Assembly: GCA_011322515.1 (NCBI GenBank)
Contig: DRMS01000439.1
Location: 1-10,657, forward strand
DNA: 10,657 bases
Origin: Leucothrix mucor
GTDB lineage: Bacteria > Pseudomonadota > Gammaproteobacteria > Thiotrichales > Thiotrichaceae
Reading direction: 5' to 3'
A program made the translations under genes and the position numbers. Positions within the stretch are counted from its first letter, which is position 1, and every line of letters begins with the position of its first letter. A model generated the notes under the pieces. It saw only the letters and a program-made list of their open reading frames with translations. It had not been told where the DNA came from and did not search any database. This document shows positions 1 to 7,100 of this stretch, in pieces.

Positions 1-2
1 CA

Positions 3-29
3 CAAGTTACCGTGAAACGCATTGATTAA
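3..29 (+). CDS. possible C-terminal tail of an upstream gene (very short)
   Basis: A frame open from the window edge reads QVTVKRID and then stops with TAA at 27-29, just where the first repeat element was inserted (its target duplication begins at 29). Only eight residues are visible, so no product can be named. It is listed because insertion immediately after a stop codon recurs in this window. It may equally be chance. Confidence 0.2.
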   Translation, partial: QVTVKRID

Positions 30-212
30 TATTTTTGACCACCAACTTAAGGCGGGACAAGTAACGTCATGGCAAATAACCCGTATCCTTCGACAAGCTC
101 AGGGAACTAGCCCTTCGGTAGACTCAGGACACCGCTTCCTGAGCTGGTCGAAGGGTATGGGTGAATAGCAAAAACATGAACTGTCCCGCCTTAAACTGGT
201 AGCCATATTTTT
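29..212. mobile_element. MITE-like element C1 with 8-bp target duplication
   Basis: The element spans 37-204 (168 bp). Its ends are imperfect terminal inverted repeats of about 24 bp: GACCACCAACTTAAGGCGGG at the left, and at the right the complement of GGCTACCAGTTTAAGGCGGG. It is flanked by a perfect 8-bp direct repeat, ATATTTTT, at 29-36 and 205-212, which is the footprint of transposition. Inside is a second palindrome, CCTTCGACAAGCTCAGG at 87-103 against CCTGAGCTGGTCGAAGG at 138-154, and a third degenerate half-copy at 111-127. It has no coding capacity, so it would need a transposase in trans. An 8-bp AT-rich duplication would suit an IS1595-type transposase, but that family assignment is inference. 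A second copy lies at 4014-4180. Confidence 0.85.
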
Positions 213-246
213 TTATGTTGTCGATATTCATATATTAAATTTCTGC

Positions 247-299
247 AGGAGTTTAAACTTTAGCTTGTGTAGTTCGCACAAGCTAAAGCTTGAACTCCT
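247..299. repeat. long hairpin, 23-bp stem with 7-nt loop
   Basis: The arm at 247-269 (starts AGGAGTTTAAACTTTAGC) pairs with 277-299 (ends AAGCTTGAACTCCT) at 21 of 23 positions, and the two exceptions would be wobble pairs in one RNA strand. The loop is 270-276. There is no T-run directly after it, so it is not a classic intrinsic terminator. It sits 210 bp upstream of msrP. It is probably a dispersed palindromic element, although no second copy is in this window. Confidence 0.7.
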
Positions 300-508
300 T
301 GGATTTGAAAATTATTTATCTGAAAAACTATAAGTAGGAGATCATTATAAATTTAACAAAATAAATTGCTATGTCCCGCTTTTGGGTACAAGCAAAATCT
401 TAGATTTATTGTGTCTTCCTACTGATGGGCTATCAATGGGAAAATTTTGCTATTTATAACAAATTCTGTTGATATGGGTTTTATACTAAAATACTACAGA
501 GAATTAAC
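300..508. other. msrP upstream region, no gene seen
   Basis: This AT-rich stretch contains no convincing ORF; the ATG at 371 opens only ten codons without a Shine-Dalgarno. An 8-bp inverted repeat, AGCAAAAT at 391-398 and ATTTTGCT at 444-451, is too widely spaced to mean much. A TTGATA at 469-474 followed by TATACT or TAAAAT has spacing too short for a normal sigma-70 promoter, so I do not call a promoter. Confidence 0.4.
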
Positions 509-1435
509 ATGCTAATACAAAAAAATAAATACGAAAAAGACAATGAAGTAACGGATTACTCTGTCTATAAAAGTCGTCGTCAATTTATGAAAAACGCAGC
601 AGGATTAGGGCTAATTGCTGCCACAGGTGGAATTATTCAACCAAGTTTTGCCAAGATTGGTACAGGAAAATTTTCTACCAATGAAAAACTTACACCCTAT
701 AAGGACATCAGTAGTTATTGTAATTTCTATGAATTTGGTACGGGAAAATCAGACCCCAAAAAAAATGCACATAGCTTAGTGACTTCTCCGTGGTCAGTGT
801 TAGTTGAAGGAGAGTGTGAAAAACCAGGTCGATATGATCTTGAAAATTTGCTTAAGCCAATGTCAATTGAAGAGCGTAACTATCGTTTTCGCTGTGTCGA
901 AGGTTGGTCAATGGTTATTCCTTGGATGGGCTTTCCACTAGCGGCATTAATTAAGCGCATGAAGCCAACCTCAGATGCTAACTATGTTTACTTTGAGACA
1001 TTATACGATCCAAAACAGATGGCTGGGCAAAGATCACCCGTATTAGACTGGCCTTATACCGAAGGTTTGCGTATGGATGAAGCGATGAACCCCTTAACCT
1101 TAATAGCAACAGGAATCTACGGCAAAGACTTACTAAATCAAAATGGCGCACCACTGCGCTTAGTTGTTCCATGGAAATACGGATTCAAAAGCATTAAAAG
1201 CATTGCCAAAATACGCTTTATGAAAGAGCAACCAATGAATTCATGGCAAAAAGCCAATATGACAGAATATGGTTTCTACTCCAATGTAAACCCTCAAGTC
1301 AACCATCCTCGTTGGAGTCAACGCAAAGAACGTCGCATTGGTGAGTTTAGAAAACGTAAAACATTACTGTTTAATGGCTACTCAGAACAAGTGGCCTCCT
1401 TATATAAAGGCATGGACTTAAAGAAAAATTTCTAA
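509..1435 (+). CDS. msrP: protein-methionine-sulfoxide reductase catalytic subunit MsrP (YedY)
   Basis: This is the periplasmic molybdoenzyme that reduces methionine sulfoxide in oxidised exported proteins, taking electrons from membrane haem protein MsrQ. The 308-residue product, close to the family's usual length, has a twin-arginine signal (SRRQFMKNA at residues 22-30, then a hydrophobic stretch to about 47), as expected for a protein folded with its cofactor before export. The sulfite-oxidase-type molybdopterin domain is full: YEFGTGKSDPKKNAHSL near 74-90, RFRCVEGWSMVIPWMGFP at 126-143 with Cys129 as the presumed molybdenum ligand, the NGAPLRLVVPWKYGFKSIKS block at 212-231, NHPRWSQ at 265-271, and a C-terminus LLFNGYSEQVASLYKGMDL typical of the family. 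The start gives a complete Tat signal and follows a GAGA-type ribosome site. msrQ follows but is separated by a repeat instead of overlapping. Identification is firm. Confidence 0.97.
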   Translation: MLIQKNKYEKDNEVTDYSVYKSRRQFMKNAAGLGLIAATGGIIQPSFAKIGTGKFSTNEKLTPYKDISSYCNFYEFGTGKSDPKKNAHSLVTSPWSVLVEGECEKPGRYDLENLLKPMSIEERNYRFRCVEGWSMVIPWMGFPLAALIKRMKPTSDANYVYFETLYDPKQMAGQRSPVLDWPYTEGLRMDEAMNPLTLIATGIYGKDLLNQNGAPLRLVVPWKYGFKSIKSIAKIRFMKEQPMNSWQKANMTEYGFYSNVNPQVNHPRWSQRKERRIGEFRKRKTLLFNGYSEQVASLYKGMDLKKNF

Positions 1436-1450
1436 GCTTTATTGGTATTT

Positions 1451-1613
1451 GGGAACGTTCACGAAACAACGTCCCGATCTCTAACTTGCCTTTTTATCCC
1501 AACTTGGATGATCTCATTCGTTACGTAGAGTGACTATGCAACGAATGAGATCATCCAAGCTGAAATAAAAATTCTGCGTTAGAACTTCAGGACGTTATTC
1601 TGTGCTCGTTCCT
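1451..1613. repeat. palindromic repeat, family A copy 1
   Basis: This 163-bp element is close to one long imperfect palindrome. The outer ends are GGAACG at 1452-1457 and CGTTCC at 1607-1612. The centre is a perfect 20-bp stem, 1503-1522 against 1540-1559 (CTTGGATGATCTCATTCGTT and its complement), around a 17-nt loop. A second copy, in inverted orientation and of the same length, is at 3825-3987. It carries no ORF. It begins 16 bp after the msrP stop and ends 30 bp before the msrQ start, splitting what is normally a tight operon. No clear target duplication is visible. In RNA it would form a very stable hairpin that could end or stabilise the msrP transcript (inference). Confidence 0.85.
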
Positions 1614-1643
1614 TAATCATCAAAGATCAACAGAGCCTAAATA

Positions 1644-2276
1644 ATGAAAATATCAAATAAACTATTCACACACGTTTTAAAGCCAATTGTTTTTATCCTA
1701 TTGCTACTACCTGCACTGTATTTAGGTTGGGGATTATGGCAGGACACCTTAGGTGCAAACCCTTTAGAAGCTGTGATCAGAGGCTTGGGTGATTGGGCAT
1801 TACGCATCTTGCTTATTACCCTCGCGGTGTCGCCAATACGCCGTTTAATCAACTGGGGGCAACTATTACGCTTGCGGCGATTGTTGGGTTTATATGCCTA
1901 CTTCTACGCTATTTTACACCTGCTTGGCTATCTATGGTTTGAGCAGTTTTTTGACTGGGGAGAAATTTGGTATGATATTACTGAGCGCCCCTTTATCACT
2001 GTGGGAATGATCGCTCTTTTATTATTAACCCCATTGGCAATGACATCCACAAAAGGGATGATTCGCCGTATGGGTAAACAGTGGAAACGACTGCATTTAC
2101 TCATTTACCCCATTGCAATTTTATCAGTATTGCATTTCTTTTGGATGGTTAAGTTGGATATATCAGAGCCTGTGATTTATGCGCTTATTCTTGCTGCATT
2201 ATTAGGCGAACGAATACTATACTCTTTGCGTAAGAACTGGTTAAAATTTAGTAGCCCTCAGCAAATGGTGAAATGA
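1644..2276 (+). CDS. msrQ: haem-binding membrane subunit MsrQ (YedZ) of the MsrPQ system
   Basis: MsrQ is the inner-membrane b-type cytochrome (ferric-reductase-like domain) that passes electrons from the quinone pool or a cytoplasmic flavin reductase to periplasmic MsrP. The 210-residue product has about six hydrophobic spans: 12-32, 48-64, 81-99, 116-133, 150-168 and 174-191. Candidate haem-ligand histidines lie in the right places: H92 in ILHLLGY, H151 in RLHLLIYP and H164 in VLHFFWM. The family motif AVSPIRRL (61-68) and LRRLLGLYAYFYAILH (77-92) are clear. Length is normal for the family. The ATG is preceded by a weak GAG-type site. Position after msrP agrees with the function, although a 163-bp repeat lies between the two genes and MsrQ expression may therefore be partly uncoupled from msrP. 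Confidence 0.96.
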   Translation: MKISNKLFTHVLKPIVFILLLLPALYLGWGLWQDTLGANPLEAVIRGLGDWALRILLITLAVSPIRRLINWGQLLRLRRLLGLYAYFYAILHLLGYLWFEQFFDWGEIWYDITERPFITVGMIALLLLTPLAMTSTKGMIRRMGKQWKRLHLLIYPIAILSVLHFFWMVKLDISEPVIYALILAALLGERILYSLRKNWLKFSSPQQMVK

Positions 2277-2327
2277 TTGGTATCTTTTAGTGTATAGTTG
2301 CCGAGTTTATTTTATCCCGCTTTGATA

Positions 2328-2487
2328 AGGAAGTTCCAAGCAATGATTCTACCCATCTTACTTTCCCTTTTGTCCCTGTTTGAATCATCTCAATCGTTGC
2401 GTAGAGTGACTATGCGCCTCTTGAGATGCTCCAATCAGGAACAAAAAATCAGCGCAATAGGGGTAGATTCATTACTTGAAACTTCCT
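2328..2487. repeat. palindromic repeat, family B copy 1, abutting the mutY start
   Basis: This 160-bp element has 26-bp terminal inverted repeats that match at 23 positions: GGAAGTTCCAAGCAATGATT (from 2329) and, reading inward from the right end, GGAAGTTTCAAGTAATGAAT. The middle part TCGTTGCGTAGAGTGACTAT (2394-2413) is shared with family A copies. A 63-codon frame across it is a by-product of the repeat. The element ends at 2487 and the mutY ATG is at 2489, so the whole immediate mutY leader is repeat-derived. A second copy, inverted, is near 8650-8809. There is no transposase, and no target duplication is evident. Confidence 0.85.
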
Positions 2488-2488
2488 A

Positions 2489-3532
2489 ATGAATAATTTC
2501 TCCCGCAGTGTCCTTTGTTGGTACGATCAACACGGACGAAAAAATCTCCCATGGCAACAAAATATAACCCCTTATCGTGTCTGGCTTTCTGAGGTTATGT
2601 TGCAACAAACACAAGTTAAAACCGTTATTCCCTATTTTGAGAAATTCACGACGCAATTTGAAAATGTTGAAGCACTAGCAAATGCCTCCGAGGATCAAGT
2701 ATTAAAGCTGTGGTCTGGCTTAGGGTATTACGCGAGAGGGCGCAATTTGCATAAAGCGGCGAGGCAGATTTGTGATAAGTTTAAGGGCAATTTTCCCGAT
2801 AATATGGACGATATGCAGTCCTTAGCGGGAGTAGGGCGCTCTACGGCGGCGGCTATTTTATCCATTGCTTTTGAGCAACCGCAAGCTATTTTAGATGGTA
2901 ATGTGAAACGGGTCTTAACACGTTATTACGCGCTTGAGGGCTGGACAGGGAAGGCTACGGTGTTAAAACAATTATGGCACTATGCGGAGCACACTACGCC
3001 AGAGTCCCGTAGTCGGGATTATACGCAGGCGATCATGGATTTGGGAGCGACCTTATGCACGCGTAGCAAACCTGCTTGTAAGCGTTGTCCATTACAAGCC
3101 GACTGTATTGCGTATGCACAGGGTAATATGACGGATTACCCAACACCGAAAAAGAAAAAGATACTGCCTGAAAAGCATACCATTATGTTGATATTGCAAA
3201 ATAAGCAACAGCAAATATTAATGCAAAAGCGCCCACCAACGGGAATATGGGGTGGCTTATGGTGCTTTCCGCAATTTGAAACGGATCAACAACTGCAGGA
3301 ATGGCTGAGTGTTAATACTATAAATGCGCTTCTGATCACTAAAATGACAGAATTTAGTCATACTTTTAGCCATTTTCGGTTACATATTCAGCCTTTAATT
3401 CTGTCATTAAAAACCCCATTAAAGACAGGTGTGATGGAGGATGATAATATTCTCTGGTATAACCCCAGCACAGAATTTGAAGGGGGTCTTGCGGCTCCCG
3501 TAACAAAATTACTACAGGAACTCACAGCATGA
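2489..3532 (+). CDS. mutY: adenine DNA glycosylase MutY
   Basis: MutY removes adenine mispaired with 8-oxoguanine, preventing G:C to T:A mutations. All catalytic parts of the 347-residue product are visible: Glu35 in WLSEVMLQQTQV (33-43), the GLGYYARGRNLHKAA segment (78-91), the helix-hairpin-helix LAGVGRSTAAAI (112-123), catalytic Asp136 in ILDGNVKRVL (134-143), and the [4Fe-4S] loop with Cys190, 197, 200 and 206 in C-X6-C-X2-C-X5-C spacing. A C-terminal NUDIX-like 8-oxoG recognition domain runs from about 228 to the end and includes FSHTFSHFRLHI (289-300). The start is constrained: an in-frame TGA lies at 2477-2479 and the next Met is within the catalytic domain. No Shine-Dalgarno is visible because the leader is the end of a repeat. 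It overlaps yggX by 4 bp (ATGA). Confidence 0.98.
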   Translation: MNNFSRSVLCWYDQHGRKNLPWQQNITPYRVWLSEVMLQQTQVKTVIPYFEKFTTQFENVEALANASEDQVLKLWSGLGYYARGRNLHKAARQICDKFKGNFPDNMDDMQSLAGVGRSTAAAILSIAFEQPQAILDGNVKRVLTRYYALEGWTGKATVLKQLWHYAEHTTPESRSRDYTQAIMDLGATLCTRSKPACKRCPLQADCIAYAQGNMTDYPTPKKKKILPEKHTIMLILQNKQQQILMQKRPPTGIWGGLWCFPQFETDQQLQEWLSVNTINALLITKMTEFSHTFSHFRLHIQPLILSLKTPLKTGVMEDDNILWYNPSTEFEGGLAAPVTKLLQELTA

Positions 3533-3795
3533 CACGAATGGTTAATTGTATAAAATTAGGTAAAGAAGCCCCAGGACTAGCCAGCCCAACCTACCCTGGT
3601 GATTTGGGAAAAAGAATATTTGAAAACGTTTCTCAAGAAGGATGGACGGCTTGGGTAAGCCATCAAACCATGCTAATGAATGAATACCGTTTAACGCCTA
3701 TTAATCCTAAAGATCGCAAGTTTTTAGAAGAAGAAATGGAAAAGTTTTTCTTTGGCGATGGGCCATCCGAGGTTGATAACTTTAAGCCTGAATAG
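3529..3795 (+). CDS. yggX: probable Fe(II)-trafficking / oxidative protection protein YggX
   Basis: YggX is a small cytosolic protein linked to protection of Fe-S enzymes from oxidants and to iron handling; its exact biochemical role is unsettled. The 88-residue product matches the family along its full length: an N-terminal Cys7 in MTRMVNCIKLGKEAPGL, the signature YPGDLGKRIFENVSQEGW (23-40), the QTMLMNEYRL motif (46-55) and FLEEEMEKFFF (65-75). It starts within the last codons of mutY (ATGA overlap, the same pairing as in many gammaproteobacteria), so translation is probably coupled. MutY itself contains an Fe-S cluster, which gives a plausible reason for the pairing. A short GC-rich stem plus T-run overlaps the stop codon. 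Confidence 0.96.
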   Translation: MTRMVNCIKLGKEAPGLASPTYPGDLGKRIFENVSQEGWTAWVSHQTMLMNEYRLTPINPKDRKFLEEEMEKFFFGDGPSEVDNFKPE

Positions 3796-3805
3796 GCGTT
3801 TTTTT
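3786..3805 (+). terminator. weak intrinsic terminator after yggX
   Basis: A 4-bp stem GCCT (3786-3789) and AGGC (3794-3797) around GAAT is followed by seven T residues from 3799. The stem overlaps the yggX stop codon. It is short for a terminator, so the large palindrome that follows at 3825-3987 may do part of the job. Confidence 0.35.
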
Positions 3806-3824
3806 ATTCTCTATAGGGTGACTT

Positions 3825-3987
3825 AGGAACGAGCGCGGAATAACTTCCCGAAGTTCTAACGCAGAATTTTTATTTCAGATTGGATGAACTCATGAGGCGC
3901 ATAGTTACTCTACGCAACGAATGAGATCATCCAAGCTGGGATAAAAAAGCAAGTTAGAGATCGGGAAGTTGTTTCGTGCTCGTTCCT
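3825..3987. repeat. palindromic repeat, family A copy 2 (inverted relative to copy 1)
   Basis: This is the same 163-bp length and organisation as the element at 1451-1613, but in opposite orientation; outer ends are AGGAACG and CGTTCCT. Relative to copy 1 it carries a paired change in the outer stem: copy 1 has AACGTCC with GGACGTT, copy 2 has AACTTCC with GGAAGTT, so pairing is kept. One core arm reads CTCATGAGGCGC instead of CTCATTCGTTG, which resembles the family B core. It lies 29 bp after yggX in the convergent gap before the asmA-like gene. Confidence 0.85.
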
Positions 3988-4013
3988 TATAGACGTTCAC
4001 TTATTAAATTTCA

Positions 4014-4180
4014 GGCTACCAACTTAAGACGGGACAAGTTAAAGTCATAGCAAATAACCCGCACCCTTCGATAAGCTCAGGGAGCTAGCCCTTCGATAGA
4101 CTCAAGACACTGCTTCCTGAGCTTGTCGAAGGTACAGTGAATAGCAGAAATATGAACTGTCCCGCCTTAAACTGGTAGCC
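4014..4180. mobile_element. MITE-like element C2, second copy
   Basis: This 167-bp copy of the element at 37-204, in the same orientation, has clean ends GGCTACCA and TGGTAGCC and the same internal palindrome (left arm from 4065, right arm 4116-4132). Unlike C1, the flanking 8 bp (AAATTTCA and TCTAAAAT) do not match, so its target duplication has decayed or a rearrangement occurred. It ends one base from the stop codon of the minus-strand asmA-like gene, and so forms the immediate downstream region of that gene. Confidence 0.85.
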
Positions 4181-4181
4181 T

Positions 4182-7100
4182 CTAAAATAATCCCCTAAGC
4201 GCATCCTTCAATTTATCCTTAGCTTTTTCCTCAAGATCTTTCTGAAACTCCTCAGTAACACTCTCTACTGCATCATTAGTTTGGTTATCCAAAGCGCCTT
4301 TTAACCTATCATCCAGTTTATTTTGCAGTTTTTCCTGTTCACGCTTGAGCCTATCTTGTAATAATTGTTGTGCTTTTAGTCGTTCATTTTGCAGACGTTG
4401 TTTTATTTTTTCTTGTTCTTCTTTTAAGCGACGTTGTGCTTCTTCCTTTTTGGCTTCTAGTTTTTGCAATTCTGCCTGTTTACGTGCTTCCAGTTTTTCT
4501 AATGCTTTGGCTTTTTCATTCAATAATTTCTGCTTTAATTGCGCTTTTTTCTTGTATAGATCCTCTTTAAGTAGCGATTTAACTAAAACATCCAACTCCA
4601 GCTCATACTTTAATTGATCAAAATCACCATGAATATGCAGTGGAGCAAATAGTTTGCTGTTTTTATTTTTAGACTTTAAGCGTAATTTTAAATCCAAGCT
4701 ATTTTTAACCATATTAATAGCACCCTTGCCTGTAATTAAAAAATGCGGTGCTAATAATTGCATGTTATCCGTAGTGAATATGCCTTTTTTTGCCTTCCAA
4801 TCCCCACCTAGTTTAGTAAAGGTGACTTCTTGCTGACCTTTGGCATTGGTTTTTTTCTTCTCAAATAAATTGACTGCCATTGCAACTTTTTTTGCAAATT
4901 TTGAATCCCTAATCGTGCCTTTACGAAGCTCCACATCAGCACTGCCATTTAGATTTTGCTTAATCGTGGCAAGCGTATTGCCGCGTGTACTTAGATTGGT
5001 GTTTAAATAGATACCGCCTGATACATAACGGTCTTCAAAAAATTGCAATAATAGATTTTCAGAGCGTACTTTTTTAATCTGATGTTGCATAGTAATAATA
5101 GGTGTATTGCCCGCCACATTAATAGTTAATGCACCATTATAATTTCCTTTATAAGCATTAAATCGCAGTGGTTTGGCATTAATTACCCCCTTTTTGGCAT
5201 TAATATTGGCATGTACATTAGTAAAATTAACTTGGTCAAAGCGTAATTTTTTAATATCAACTGAGCCATCAAGATTCAATGTTTTCATCATTGCTACAGG
5301 CAATAATTTATCATTTGGTTGACTCTTTTTAGCCATTTGGGGATTAACAGGGGCAAGATAATCATCCACCACCAATTGATCTATTTTTAATTTGCTTTTA
5401 ATCGCAGGCTGTTGAAAATTATTAACTGCTAATTCGCCTGTTATTCTGGACTGATCCAGTTGTAAGTTTACTTGTCGCAAATTAACACTAGAGGGCGTTG
5501 CGCTTAGCTGAAAGCTGGCTTTTGAATTGCCAAAGACATTGGCTTTGCTAGTGAGTGGTAATTTCACCCCCAGAACAGTCAGCACCTGCTTTAAATTAAA
5601 TTGATTAGTTTTAAATGCGCCTACTAATGTTGGTTGTGGCGACAAACGTATTAGTTTTGCATTGCCTGTCAGTTTTGCTCCCGCCATTTCTAGCAGAATA
5701 TTGTTTAATTGCGCATTGCCTTTATTGCGACTTAAATCAATATCAATATTTCCCTGACTGTGATGCACCAATTTTCCGCTAGGGACTAGCCCGCCATTTA
5801 TCGTCGCATTCAGTTTCATACCCTGTAATTTAAAATGCTGTTTTTTGCTATTAGCAATCATATGTTTACTGCTTAATTGTGCATATAAATTACCGCCAGA
5901 TAATGCCTCACCCTTTAAATTAGTTTTAATATTGGTATTTTGTAGCGTAAATTGTTGTTGCTTAATATTAGCATTTAAGTTGCCCGTAATAGTTGCATCC
6001 ACATGACTAATATTGGGCAATTCCGTTGCTCCAGCGGTTAACTTCATTGCACTAATAGTAACAAACATATTATTAAGATTAGCGCGCAAATCACCCGTTA
6101 AATTGGCATTTGCCTTGCCCTTATCCTCAACGAATCGCGTACTATTAGTATTGGCAGCCATGCCTTTAATGGTTAGCAATAATTTCTTAAATTCTAAATG
6201 TGTATCGCCCTTAATGTGTGCATTACTAGCGCTATTATTGGCAATCACTTTTTGTAAATCTGCCTTTAATGCCATCCCCGCTATCTGCATTTGTTGCAGG
6301 TTGAGGGTTGTATTACCACTAACGGTTGCTTTAATAATCGCATCGGGATGAGGTAAATCAGTGATGGTTGTTTGCAACCTCATTGCAGGGATTTGTGCTA
6401 TTTGTTGCTCAAGATTTAATTTAGTATCACCCGCTAAATCTAAGCTTAGATTTCCCTTAGGCAATATGCTTTTAGCAGCAATAAGATGCAACTTTAAACC
6501 TGCAATATTGAGCTGTTTAAGCGTCCCCTGAATATCACCTGATAACACGACTTTTGACACAGGCAAACCAAATGCCGTTGCATTTAAGCGCGTACCTTTT
6601 AGGCTAATATACTGATTACTCTGTGAAAGGGTTAGCGTTGTTGATAAATCGGTCGTTACGCTTAAAGCAGGGTGTTGTTGTTTTAAAGTGCCCTTTAGAT
6701 GAATATCAATGGGTTTATTAGGACGAAAAACTCCTGAGCTTAGATTAAGTGGTGCAATAATAATATTCTGTCGCACCGCATCATCACGCCATTGGATAGC
6801 TGCATTGCTTAGATTGATACCTGCAACGGACAAATTTTTAAGCAAGTCATTTGTGAGCTGATTTTGGCTTTTAGCACTTTTAGAGCCGCGATGAAATGAA
6901 TCCCAATTAGTGCGACCATCTGCTTTTTTATGTAAATCTAACTGCAAACCATCCAGAATAATCTTCTTAACCACCAGTTTTTTCTTTAATAATGGCAGTA
7001 ACTGCACAGCAATTTGCGCTGATTTAACCGTAGCAAAAGGAATATTGCCAAAACCTTGTGCATTGCTAAGGCTTGCTGCACCTAAGTTTAATGCAATATT

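Noticed and set aside
1..300. CRISPR array suggested by clustered repeats
   Set aside because: The repeats are inverted, not regularly spaced direct repeats, and there are no spacers or cas genes.
2298..2489. 63-codon plus-strand frame before mutY
   Set aside because: It is almost entirely inside the family B palindromic repeat, has no ribosome site or protein-like motif, and is explained by the repeat.
4345..4617. Cys/Ser/Phe-rich plus-strand frames opposite the asmA-like C-terminus (also 4370-4570)
   Set aside because: They are antisense images of the Lys/Glu/Gln-rich coiled-coil coding region; composition alone explains them.
6013..6351. 112-codon plus-strand frame opposite the asmA-like gene
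   Set aside because: It is antisense to a well-supported AsmA-family gene and has no recognisable motifs or ribosome site.
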